From positions 3,646,681-3,667,461 of the forward strand of contig NZ_CM002285.1 of assembly GCF_000497445.1 (NCBI RefSeq): 20,781 bases of DNA. Direction: 5' to 3'. The notes under the pieces are model-generated. The model made no database searches. It was not told the origin of the DNA and saw only the letters and a program-made list of their open reading frames with translations. The DNA comes from Streptomyces roseochromogenus subsp. oscitans DS 12.976. GTDB lineage: Bacteria > Actinomycetota > Actinomycetes > Streptomycetales > Streptomycetaceae. Positions 7,381-15,380 of the stretch are shown piece after piece. The position numbers and the translations under genes were made by a program. The number at the start of each line of letters is the position of its first letter. Position 1 is the first letter of the stretch.

Positions 7381-8505
7381 TCAGCGGCGGTGCTGGCTGT
7401 CCGCGACCGTCACCTCGACCCGCTGGAACTCCTTCAGCTCGCTGTAGCCGGTGGTGGCCATCGCGCGGCGCAGGGCGCCGAAGAAGTTCATCGAGCCGTC
7501 GGGGGTGTGGGAGGGGCCGGTGAGGATCTCCTCGATGGTGCCGACCGTGCCGAGGTCGACCTTCTTGCCGCGGGGCAGCTCCTCGTTGACCGCCTCCATG
7601 CCCCAGTGGTGGCCCTTGCCGGGCGCGTCCGTGGCGCGGGCCAGCGGGGAGCCCATCATCACCGCGTCGGCGCCGCAGGCGATCGCCTTGGGCAGGTCGC
7701 CGGACCAGCCGACACCGCCGTCCGCGATCACGTGCACGTACCGGCCGCCGGACTCGTCCATGTAGTCACGGCGGGCCGCGGCCACGTCCGCGACCGCCGT
7801 CGCCATCGGGACCTGGATGCCCAGCACGTTGCGCGTGGTGTGCGCCGCGCCGCCGCCGAAGCCCACGAGCACACCCGCGGCACCCGTGCGCATCAGATGC
7901 AGGGCCGCCGTGTACGTGGCGCAGCCGCCGACGATCACCGGGACGTCCAGCTCGTAGATGAACTGCTTCAGGTTCAGCGGCTCGCTCGAGTGGGAGACGT
8001 GTTCCGCCGAGACCGTCGTACCGCGGATGACGAAGATGTCCACGCCCGCGTCCACGACCGCCTTGGAGAACTGGGCGGTGCGCTGCGGGGAGAGCGCGGC
8101 CGCCGTGACCACGCCGGAGTCGCGCACCTCCTTGATGCGGGCGCCGATCAGCTCCTCCTTGATGGGCGCCGCGTACACCTCCTGGAGGCGGCGGGTCGCC
8201 TGCTCGGCGGGCAGCTCGGCGATCTCCTCCAGCAGCGGCTGCGGGTCCTCGTACCTCGTCCAGAGGCCTTCGAGGTTCAGCACGCCGAGGCCGCCCAGCT
8301 CACCGATGCGGATCGCGGTGGCCGGGGAGACGACCGAGTCCATGGGGGCGGCCAGGAACGGCAGCTCGAAGCGGTAGGCGTCGATCTGCCAGGCGATCGA
8401 GACCTCCTTCGGGTCCCGCGTACGGCGGCTGGGGACGACGGCGATGTCGTCGAAGGCGTACGCCCGGCGGCCGCGCTTGCCGCGCCCGATCTCGATCTCA
8501 GTCAC
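7381..8505 (-). CDS. guaB3: GuaB3-family IMP dehydrogenase-related protein
   Basis: 374-residue TIM-barrel protein of the IMPDH/GMPR superfamily without the CBS-domain insert. The GTG at 8505 has only a weak AAGG 8 bases upstream. Barrel landmarks are clear: PFLAAPMDSVVSP near the N-terminus, the phosphate-binding strand HVIADGGVGWSGD and the following MMGSPLA. In IMPDH the active-site loop reads GSICTT. Here it is GGAAHTTR, which puts His222 where the catalytic cysteine belongs, so ordinary IMP oxidation through a thioimidate is not expected. It follows guaB on the same strand after 148 bp that include a terminator-like hairpin. The guaB-guaB3 pair is conserved across actinobacteria, including M. 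tuberculosis guaB2-guaB3. The biochemical role of the actinobacterial protein is not settled. Confidence 0.93.
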   Translation of the reverse strand: MTEIEIGRGKRGRRAYAFDDIAVVPSRRTRDPKEVSIAWQIDAYRFELPFLAAPMDSVVSPATAIRIGELGGLGVLNLEGLWTRYEDPQPLLEEIAELPAEQATRRLQEVYAAPIKEELIGARIKEVRDSGVVTAAALSPQRTAQFSKAVVDAGVDIFVIRGTTVSAEHVSHSSEPLNLKQFIYELDVPVIVGGCATYTAALHLMRTGAAGVLVGFGGGAAHTTRNVLGIQVPMATAVADVAAARRDYMDESGGRYVHVIADGGVGWSGDLPKAIACGADAVMMGSPLARATDAPGKGHHWGMEAVNEELPRGKKVDLGTVGTIEEILTGPSHTPDGSMNFFGALRRAMATTGYSELKEFQRVEVTVADSQHRR

Positions 8506-8566
8506 GTCTAGGCCTTTCCCTGATGCGTTTCAGCGTCTCCCAGTATCGCCGACGGGTACGACAAGA

Positions 8567-8592
8567 GCGGCCCCGGATTACTCCGGAGCCGC
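8567..8592 (-). terminator. Terminator between guaB and guaB3
   Basis: GCGGCCCCGGA (8567-8577) and TCCGGAGCCGC (8582-8592) form an 11-bp stem with one mismatch and a 4-base loop; in the minus-strand direction a T-rich TCTTGT follows. It lies about 60 bp after the guaB stop. A GATACT hexamer on the minus strand at 8542-8547 could give guaB3 its own promoter, though no good -35 partner is visible. Confidence 0.65.
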
Positions 8593-8653
8593 CCTCGATC
8601 ACGCCTCGAACGGCTTCACGCGCGCGTGGATGCGCCGTTGTCGTGCCTGCGAG

Positions 8654-10326
<1,673 letters not shown>

Positions 10327-11004
10327 TTACTGCTCGGCGAGTGCCCTCAGGCGGCTCAGCGCTCGGTGCTGGGCGACCCGGACCGCGCCGGGTGACATTC
10401 CCAACATCTGCCCGGTCTCCTCCGCGGTCAAGCCCACGGCGATGCGCAGCAGGAGCAGTTCGCGCTGGTTCTCGGGGAGGTTGGCGAGCAGCTTCTTGGC
10501 CCAGGCGGCGTCACTGCTGAGCAGGGCGCGTTCCTCGGGGCCGAGCGAGTCGTCGGGCCGTTCCGGCATCTCGTCCGAGGGCACCGCTGTGGAGCCCGGG
10601 TGGCGCATGGCGGCGCGCTGCAGGTCGGCGACCTTGTGCGAGGCGATGGCGAAGACGAACGCCTCGAAGGGGCGGCCGGTGTCGCGGTAGCGGGGCAGCG
10701 CGAGCAGGACGGCTACACAGACCTCCTGCGCGAGATCCTCCACGAAGTGGCGCGCGTCGCCCGGGAGCCGGGACAGCCGGGTGCGGCAGTAGCGCAGCGC
10801 CAGCGGGTGGACATGCGCGAGCAGATCGTGCGTGGCCTGCTCGTCCCCGTCGACGGCGCGGTGCACGAGCGCACCGATCGCCCCGTGGGCCGTGCCCGCC
10901 TCGTCACCGCGCATCGGTCCATGGTGCCTTGCGGCCGTCCGGTCCGTCGCATCGTGCTCGTGGTTGTGCACCGAAGCGTTATGAGCAGGCGCGCCGGCAC
11001 TCAT
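10327..11004 (-). CDS. shbA: ECF-like sigma factor ShbA (SigD-related)
   Basis: 225-residue sigma-70 family factor. In S. griseus ShbA drives transcription of hrdB, the principal sigma factor gene. I identify it by its sequence and its position between guaB and bldM. The ATG at 11004 has AGGGGAGGG about 8 bases upstream; a GTG 17 codons earlier has no ribosome site. Region 2 covers about 41-130, with [18 protein letters not shown] and the [16 protein letters not shown] segment (regions 2.2-2.4). Region 4 covers about 173-220, with [20 protein letters not shown] followed by the helix-turn-helix [21 protein letters not shown]. The first 35 residues are His/Ala-rich and look disordered. No anti-sigma gene lies beside it, unlike sigD of M. 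tuberculosis, which is followed by its anti-sigma gene. An unusually long gene-free stretch lies upstream. Confidence 0.92.
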   Translation of the reverse strand: MSAGAPAHNASVHNHEHDATDRTAARHHGPMRGDEAGTAHGAIGALVHRAVDGDEQATHDLLAHVHPLALRYCRTRLSRLPGDARHFVEDLAQEVCVAVLLALPRYRDTGRPFEAFVFAIASHKVADLQRAAMRHPGSTAVPSDEMPERPDDSLGPEERALLSSDAAWAKKLLANLPENQRELLLLRIAVGLTAEETGQMLGMSPGAVRVAQHRALSRLRALAEQ

Positions 11005-11976
11005 CCCCTGCGCCCTCCCCTTCACCTCGACCGACTCGTCCCCGAGAGACTCCACATCTCAAGGATGCGGCATCCGCGCCGAAACGAGCATCGCGCGTCC
11101 GGCGGGCCGCCTTGCCCGGCGCCCGCCGAAGCGTCCGAGGGAGTCGTACGCCGGGGGCGCGAACAGCCCTCCCGTGGGCGCCCCGGCACTCGTCGCGCGG
11201 CGCCGACCACGGGTGTTCATCGTGTGGATCTCCGTGCCCGAGCGCGACCGCGCACCCGGCCGACGGCCATCCGCACAGCTCCCCGAGTGTGACCGGGTCC
11301 ACCCCTCGAAGGCCCCTCACGGCCGCGTCCACGGGCAACCGGAACACCCGCCAAGGCATTTCACCGGCACCCACCTCCGCGACGGACGAGGACGCTCCCG
11401 AGGCACGCGCGTGTACGGCGCCTGGACCCGGGGCACGCGCGCGTACGACTCCCGGGCGGGCGGACCGGGACGCGGCGGTACGGCGTCCTGGCCGAGGGCC
11501 TTCCACGGCCACTCTCGCGCACGCCGCCGAACACACCGATACGCTCCCGAAGCCGGGAGACACGTCCAGTCACCCCGCGCACGGCCGGGACGCGCCGACG
11601 CGCCCCGGAGCCTCGGGACGCCTCCGCCCACGTCCACGCCGCGCACGGTCAGGGCACATCGACACGCCGCCGCGGCGCATCGACACACCCCTGGAGCCGA
11701 GGGGCGTGCTCGTGCAGCCCGTACCCCGTACCCGGCCGGGCCCCGGCCCGCCGACTCCGGGAAGAGCCGGGCGCCGCGCTGTCGGCGGGTGAGCGGGACG
11801 TGGTGGGGGGCGGCGGACGGCCCGGACACCCCGTGGGGCGTGCCGGGTCTGCTTCCGTGGCCGGTGCGCGCCGATGCGGCGCCCGGCTGCTGCCTGGTGA
11901 GGCGGACACCCGTCCGGCTCCGGGCGCGGTGCCCGGTGACGGCCGGTCCCGCCTGCCCCGCAGGGCTGGGCACCGC
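11005..11976. other. 972-bp gene-poor region between bldM and shbA
   Basis: No ORF here has convincing codon use, a ribosome site or a recognisable protein. Structures seen by eye: GGATG-N3-CATCC dyad (11063-11075); two copies of GGCACGCGCG[T/C]GTACG exactly 30 bp apart (11402-11417, 11432-11447); hairpin CTCCCG-AAGC-CGGGAG (11544-11559); two CATCGACAC-containing repeats 22 bp apart (11654-11668, 11676-11690); GGCCGGG-C-CCCGGCC palindrome (11734-11748); and the bldM terminator at its left-reading start. It presumably includes the shbA promoter and a long leader, and possibly a non-coding RNA, but none of these can be shown from sequence alone. Confidence 0.5.
11928..11974 (-). terminator. Candidate bldM terminator
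   Basis: Just after the bldM stop, GGTGCCC (11928-11934) pairs with GGGCACC (11968-11974), enclosing an inner CCTGC-CCC-GCAGG hairpin (11952-11964). There is no T-tract, which is usual for Streptomyces terminators. Confidence 0.4.
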
Positions 11977-12588
11977 CTACCGGACCAGTCCCCAGCGGAA
12001 GCCGAGCGCCACGGCGTGGGCCCGGTCCGAGGCGCCGAGCTTCTTGAACAGGCGCCGCGCGTGCGTCTTGACGGTGTCCTCGGAGAGGAACAGTTCGCGG
12101 CCGATCTCGGCGTTGGAGCGGCCGTGACTCATACCCTCCAGGACCTGGATCTCGCGCGCGGTGAGCGTGGGCGCGGCGCCCATCTCGGCCGAGCGGAGCC
12201 GGCGCGGGGCCAGCCGCCAGGTCGGGTCGGCGAGGGCCTGCGTCACCGTGGCGCGCAGCTCGGCGCGCGAGGCGTCCTTGTGCAGATAGCCCCGGGCGCC
12301 GGCGGCGACCGCCAGGGCCACGCCGTCGAGGTCCTCGGCGACGGTGAGCATGATGATGCGTGCGCCGGGGTCGGCGGACAGCAGACGGCGCACGGTCTCC
12401 ACGCCGCCCAGGCCGGGCATGCGCACATCCATGAGGATGAGGTCGGAGCGGTCGGCGCCCCAGCGGCGGAGGACTTCCTCGCCGTTGGCCGCCGTCGTCA
12501 CGCGCTCGACGCCGGGCACGGTCGCCACCGCGCGGCGGAGTGCTTCTCGGGCAAGCGGGGAGTCGTCGCAGACGAGGACGGATGTCAT
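11977..12588 (-). CDS. bldM: BldM, orphan response regulator of aerial mycelium and sporulation
   Basis: 203-residue NarL/FixJ-type regulator, the known length of BldM. In Streptomyces it binds DNA as a homodimer or as a heterodimer with WhiI to control development. The ATG at 12588 has GGAGGG 5 bases upstream. The receiver domain covers 1-120 with acidic residues Asp8/Asp9, the phospho-acceptor position Asp54 and the lysine of LHKDAS; published mutagenesis shows Asp54 phosphorylation is dispensable in BldM. The LuxR-type helix-turn-helix covers about 142-201 (LTAREIQVLEGMSHGRSNAE, then LSEDTVKTHARRLFKKLGA). No histidine kinase gene is adjacent, consistent with an orphan regulator. It diverges from whiD, and its promoter carries a perfect sigma-BldN consensus. 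Confidence 0.98.
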   Translation of the reverse strand: MTSVLVCDDSPLAREALRRAVATVPGVERVTTAANGEEVLRRWGADRSDLILMDVRMPGLGGVETVRRLLSADPGARIIMLTVAEDLDGVALAVAAGARGYLHKDASRAELRATVTQALADPTWRLAPRRLRSAEMGAAPTLTAREIQVLEGMSHGRSNAEIGRELFLSEDTVKTHARRLFKKLGASDRAHAVALGFRWGLVR

Positions 12589-12712
12589 GACCGCCCTCCG
12601 CAGCTGATGCGCGTCACCTTGAGCCTCCAGGCTGGTACGGAATCGTCACCTGTGCGGTCGACCGTCTCGGACGCCTGCCCGAGCGCTTGTGTTTTCAACC
12701 GCCTCCGCACTC

Positions 12713-12740
12713 TCAACGACGGTCACTCGAAAGAGTTACG
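12713..12740 (-). promoter_or_regulatory. Sigma-BldN-dependent promoter of bldM
   Basis: On the minus strand CGTAAC (12735-12740), a 16-bp spacer and CGTTGA (12713-12718) match exactly the published sigma-BldN promoter consensus CGTAAC-N16-CGTTGA. The start point would lie near 12706, leaving a leader of about 118 nt. This agrees with the known control of bldM by sigma-BldN in S. coelicolor. Confidence 0.88.
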
Positions 12741-12873
12741 GGGCTACATGCCGTCTTCGGCACTCTACGTGAGGGTCTCGACACGGTGCAGACATGGCCA
12801 ACAGACCCTCAACTTTTCATCACAACTATGCCCCATTTGGCCGCTTTTCTTCCCGTTTCATGGTGTCCGAGGC

Positions 12874-12879
12874 TAGATT
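12874..12879 (+). promoter_or_regulatory. Candidate -10 element of a whiD promoter
   Basis: TAGATT fits the TAnnnT -10 pattern, with TTCCCG about 18 bp upstream as a weak -35. It would give a whiD leader of about 83 nt that contains the 12898-12918 dyad. whiD of S. coelicolor is known to have two promoters; I cannot say which this would be. Confidence 0.3.
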
Positions 12880-12897
12880 CGCAATGAGTCATATTTT

Positions 12898-12918
12898 CAT
12901 CTCCTTAGACCGGAGATG
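12898..12918 (+). promoter_or_regulatory. Perfect 7-bp inverted repeat in whiD leader
   Basis: CATCTCC (12898-12904) and GGAGATG (12912-12918) flank a 7-base loop, 50 bp before the whiD start codon and downstream of the candidate -10. In DNA it could be an operator for a dimeric regulator; in RNA it would be a leader hairpin. Note that the right arm contains GGAG followed by ATG, but no open frame of note begins there. Confidence 0.45.
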
Positions 12919-12968
12919 TACGGTCGATGGCACCGTATCCGCTCAGAACGGCTACAAGGGGTCACGTA

Positions 12969-13298
12969 ATGGCAGATTTCTCCCGCCTTCCCGGACCGAA
13001 CGCGGACCTGTGGGACTGGCAGCTGCTGGCTGCCTGCCGCGGTGTGGACAGCTCGCTCTTCTTTCACCCGGAGGGCGAGCGCGGGGCGGCTCGGAGCGCT
13101 CGCGAGAACTCGGCCAAGGAGGTCTGCATGAGGTGCCCTGTCCGCGCGCAGTGCGCGGCGCACGCACTGGCGGTGCGCGAGCCGTACGGCGTGTGGGGCG
13201 GCCTGACCGAGGACGAGCGTGAGGAGTTGATGGGGCGTGCGCGCAACCGCCTGGTGGCGGCCTCGGCCGCCGGCGCGGACACCGCCCCGAACCACTGA
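12969..13298 (+). CDS. whiD: WhiD, WhiB-like iron-sulfur regulator of spore maturation
   Basis: 109-residue Wbl protein that binds an oxygen- and nitric-oxide-sensitive [4Fe-4S] cluster and acts with the principal sigma factor during late sporulation. The ATG at 12969 has AAGGGG 7 bases upstream, and the resulting N-terminus (MADFSRLPGPNADLWDWQLL) is that of WhiD; an in-frame start 14 codons earlier has no ribosome site. The four cluster ligands are Cys23, Cys53, Cys56 and Cys62 (C-M-R-C-P-V-R-A-Q-C). The Wbl signature GVWGG is at 73-77, followed by the basic C-terminal helix GRARNRLVAA. It diverges from bldM, and a terminator hairpin follows. Confidence 0.97.
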   Translation: MADFSRLPGPNADLWDWQLLAACRGVDSSLFFHPEGERGAARSARENSAKEVCMRCPVRAQCAAHALAVREPYGVWGGLTEDEREELMGRARNRLVAASAAGADTAPNH

Positions 13299-13349
13299 AG
13301 GAACGTTTCTGCATCCTCCGGTACGCCGGATGCGCTCATTCCCTCCACC

Positions 13350-13380
13350 AGGGCACGCCGCATCGCCACGTGCGTGCCCT
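13350..13380 (+). terminator. Terminator after whiD
   Basis: AGGGCACGC (13350-13358) pairs perfectly with GCGTGCCCT (13372-13380) over a 13-base loop. A smaller GCATCC/GGATGC hairpin (13311-13333) precedes it, directly after the whiD stop. Confidence 0.65.
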
Positions 13381-13423
13381 CGTCTCTGCCGCCGCCCCTC
13401 GCCGGGGCGCGCTCCCCGTAGGC

Positions 13424-13544
13424 GTGGCCGCCAGTCGTACCGCGCGTCCCCCAGGGTGGCCGCCAGTCGTACCGCGCGTCCCCCAGGGTGGCCGCCTGTC
13501 GTACCGCGCGTCCCCCAGGGCGTGGCCGCCGTCGTACCGCGCGC
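13424..13544. repeat. Tandem 32-bp direct repeat, three full copies plus a degenerate fourth
   Basis: Units begin at 13424, 13456 and 13488, each 32 bp and starting GTGGCCGCC; units 1 and 2 are identical and unit 3 has one substitution (A to T after GCCGCC). After a 2-base insertion a fourth, diverged copy starts at 13522 with one base missing, and its core GTCGTACCGCGCG ends just before the lysR stop codon. All share the 13-base core GTCGTACCGCGCG. The units abut directly with no spacers, and 32 is not a multiple of three, so this is not a coding repeat. It sits between the convergent whiD and lysR genes. Confidence 0.9.
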
Positions 13545-13546
13545 CT

Positions 13547-14446
13547 CTAGGCGCGGCCGGCCGCGCGGGCCAGTTGTTCCAGCGTTGCCGCCACGGCCGG
13601 GACCTGTGCCAGGTCGGGCAGGGTGAGGGCGACGATCTCGCGGCGCACCGCCGGTTCCAGCCGGACCGTGCGCACACCTCTGGGCCGTACCGACTCCACC
13701 GCCAGCTGCGGCAGGACGGCGACTCCGAGACCCGCGCCGACCAGGCCGACCACCGCCGGATAGTCATCCGTGGCGAAGTCGATGCGCGGGGTGAAACCGG
13801 CCCCCTCGCACACCTCGACCAGCTGGCCGCGGCAGCGCGGGCAGCCCGCGATCCAGGGCTCCCGGGCCAGCTCGCCGATGGCGACGGCCTCCGCGCGCCC
13901 GAGGCGGTGCCGCTCGGGCACCAGGGCTACCAGACGGTCGATCAGCAGGGGCCGTACGACCAGGTCGTCCCAGTCCTCGGCGACCGCCGCTCCCTCGTAG
14001 CGGAAAGCCAGGGCCAAGTCGCAGTCGCCTTCGCGCAGCAGCTCCACGGACTTCGGGGGCTCGGCCTCCTCCAGGGAGACGCGGGTGCCGGGGTGGGCGG
14101 CGCGCAGGGCGGCCAGGGCTGTGGGCACCAGGGTGGAGCTGCCGCTGGGGAAGGAGACCAGCCGGACCCGGCCGGCGCGCAGGCCCGCGATGGCGGCGAC
14201 CTCCTCCTCGGCCGCGGTGAGCCCGGCGAGGATGCCGGAGGCGTGCCTGACCAGGGCTTCCCCGGCCTGGGTCAGCCGCATCTCGCGGCCGTTGCGGACC
14301 AGCAGCGGGGTGCCGACCGAGCTCTCCAGGGCCTTCATCTGCTGGCTCACGGCGGGCTGGGTGCAGCCCAGTTCGCGCCCCGCCGCCGAGAAGGAACCGG
14401 TGGCGGCGACGGCGCGCAGGACGCGGAGATGACGGGCCTCGATCAC
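13547..14446 (-). CDS. LysR-family transcriptional regulator
   Basis: 299-residue LTTR, expected to bind DNA as a tetramer and respond to a small effector. The GTG at 14446 starts the typical V-IEARHLRVLRAVAATGSFSA N-terminus. A near-consensus -10 TATACT ends six bases upstream, so the mRNA is probably leaderless. The winged helix-turn-helix covers about 1-60 (SFSAAGRELGCTQPAVSQQM). The effector domain begins near 85 with GRVRLVSFPSGSSTLVP. The effector domain contains a Cys-Pro-Arg-Cys pair at 202-205 and another cysteine at 213, which could bind metal or sense redox state, though this is speculative. It diverges from the MOSC gene; the 80-bp shared region contains a 6-bp dyad with 11-base spacer, the usual LTTR geometry. 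The MOSC gene is the likeliest target. Confidence 0.94.
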   Translation of the reverse strand: MIEARHLRVLRAVAATGSFSAAGRELGCTQPAVSQQMKALESSVGTPLLVRNGREMRLTQAGEALVRHASGILAGLTAAEEEVAAIAGLRAGRVRLVSFPSGSSTLVPTALAALRAAHPGTRVSLEEAEPPKSVELLREGDCDLALAFRYEGAAVAEDWDDLVVRPLLIDRLVALVPERHRLGRAEAVAIGELAREPWIAGCPRCRGQLVEVCEGAGFTPRIDFATDDYPAVVGLVGAGLGVAVLPQLAVESVRPRGVRTVRLEPAVRREIVALTLPDLAQVPAVAATLEQLARAAGRA

Positions 14447-14452
14447 CCTTCG

Positions 14453-14458
14453 AGTATA
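14453..14458 (-). promoter_or_regulatory. -10 element for leaderless lysR transcript
   Basis: TATACT on the minus strand ends six bases before the GTG start, placing the transcription start at or next to the start codon. No good -35 is present 17-18 bp upstream (GCGCAC), compatible with an activator-dependent or autoregulated promoter. Confidence 0.5.
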
Positions 14459-14490
14459 AGGCCAGCTTGGAGATGGTGCGCGATATTCGC

Positions 14491-14520
14491 TCGACACTTT
14501 GAGACAGGGTGTCGTACCGT
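14491..14520 (+). promoter_or_regulatory. Candidate promoter for a leaderless MOSC transcript
   Basis: TCGACA (14491-14496), 18-bp spacer, TACCGT (14515-14520). Six bases then separate the -10 from the ATG at 14527, and there is no ribosome site, so transcription probably starts at the ATG. Confidence 0.45.
14492..14514. promoter_or_regulatory. Candidate LysR operator (6-bp dyad, 11-base spacer)
   Basis: CGACAC (14492-14497) and GTGTCG (14509-14514) are perfect arms around 11 bases. It lies in the divergent lysR-MOSC region and overlaps the MOSC -35 candidate TCGACA (14491-14496). Position and geometry fit an LTTR site. Confidence 0.5.
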
Positions 14521-14526
14521 GCGGAC

Positions 14527-15195
14527 ATGAAGCTTCTCTCGGTCAATCTGGGCCGACCGCAGCCGGTGGCGTACACGGACCAGCGGGACGGCGTGACGGG
14601 CATCGACAAGCGGCCGGCCGGCGGGCCGGTGCGGGTGACGGCGCCGGGTCCCAAGGGCGTGGGCGCGAGCGGGCTGGCCGGGGACGCGGTGTGCGACCTG
14701 CGGCATCACGGCGGGGACGACCAGGCGGTGTACGCCTACGCGCGCGAGGACCTGGACGACTGGGAGCGCGAGACCGGCAGATCGTTGGCCAACGGTTCTT
14801 TCGGGGAGAACCTGACGACGGACGGCCTGGACCTGTCCGGGGCGCTGATCGGCGAGCGCTGGCGGATCGGCGCCGAGGTGGTGCTGGAGGTGACCTCGGG
14901 CCGGATCCCGTGCCGCACGTTCCAGGGCCACTTGGGCGAGCGCGGCTGGGTCAAGAGATTCACGCAGAAGGGCGCAACGGGCGCCTACCTCCGGGTGATC
15001 GAACCGGGCGAGCTGCGGGCGGGTGACCCGATCGAGATCGTGCACCGGCCGGACCACGGGGTGACGGTCGCCATGCAGTTCCGCGCGGTCACCACCGAGC
15101 GGGAGCTGCTGCCGCGCCTGCTCGCGGCGGGCGAGGCGCTGCACGCGGAGACGCTGGCGAAGGCTCGCGAGTACGTGGCGGCGTACGGCCGCTGA
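14527..15195 (+). CDS. MOSC domain protein, YiiM-like
   Basis: 222-residue MOSC-fold protein of the YiiM type. E. coli YiiM (about the same length) detoxifies N-hydroxylated bases such as 6-hydroxylaminopurine, with molybdenum cofactor linked to the fold. The ATG at 14527 begins MKLLSVNLGRPQPV, typical of the family; a start six codons upstream is less likely. Motifs: HHGGDDQAVYAY (60-71), NGSFGENLTTDG (89-100) and the conserved cysteine Cys129 in RIPCRTF, the presumed cofactor ligand. The C-terminal 50 residues (ERELLPRLLAAGEALHAETL) match the YiiM helical 3-alpha domain. It is divergent from, and probably regulated by, the adjacent LysR protein. The physiological substrate in this organism is not evident. 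Confidence 0.93.
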   Translation: MKLLSVNLGRPQPVAYTDQRDGVTGIDKRPAGGPVRVTAPGPKGVGASGLAGDAVCDLRHHGGDDQAVYAYAREDLDDWERETGRSLANGSFGENLTTDGLDLSGALIGERWRIGAEVVLEVTSGRIPCRTFQGHLGERGWVKRFTQKGATGAYLRVIEPGELRAGDPIEIVHRPDHGVTVAMQFRAVTTERELLPRLLAAGEALHAETLAKAREYVAAYGR

Positions 15196-15380
15196 CGGGG
15201 CGTCCGCACGGGGCCGACAGGGCGTCCGGCGGTGCCGGCGGAAAAACTTCCCGGGTGTGCGCCGAAGTCCCCATGTACGGCAGGCACTGCTGTACTCGGG
15301 CCGCAAGCACGGGCCGTCGCCTTGGAGCAGCCTGAGCCGGGAATCCCCTCACAGACGGGAGCAGTCAATACCCTTGGGCC
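15196..15380. other. Gap between MOSC and SDR genes
   Basis: 185 bp. Right after the MOSC stop two GAC[G/A]GGGCGTCCG-type 13-mers repeat 22 bp apart (15194-15206, 15216-15228), and CCGGC-GGT-GCCGG (15226-15238) could form a small hairpin. TACCCT (15369-15374) lies six bases before the SDR ATG, a possible -10 for a leaderless mRNA, but with no recognisable -35. Confidence 0.4.

Larger units (their letters stand above)
12589..12968. other. Divergent bldM-whiD regulatory region
   Basis: 380 bp with clearly higher AT content than the rest of the window and no gene. It carries the sigma-BldN promoter (leftward), a TAGATT -10-like hexamer for whiD at 12874-12879 with TTCCCG 18 bp upstream, two copies of TTTTCATC 80 bp apart (12814-12821, 12894-12901), and a 7-bp dyad in the whiD leader. 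Developmental regulators such as BldD or BldC could bind here, but I could not match their boxes with confidence. Confidence 0.6.

Noticed and set aside
10979..11359. Possible leftward gene of about 126 residues starting MPWRVFRLPVDAAVRGL
   Set aside because: Codon third positions are only moderately GC-rich compared with real genes nearby, no good ribosome site precedes it, the protein is unrecognisable, and it overlaps the start of shbA.
11317..11973. Leftward open frame of about 218 residues upstream of shbA
   Set aside because: The translation is Arg/Pro/Ala-rich with no domain pattern, typical of chance frames in GC-rich DNA.
12589..12968. A small gene in the bldM-whiD gap
   Set aside because: The short frames there are AT-richer than coding DNA and have no ribosome site or homology; the region looks regulatory.
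13424..13544. CRISPR array
   Set aside because: Units are directly adjacent with no unique spacers and there are no cas genes, so it is a plain tandem repeat.
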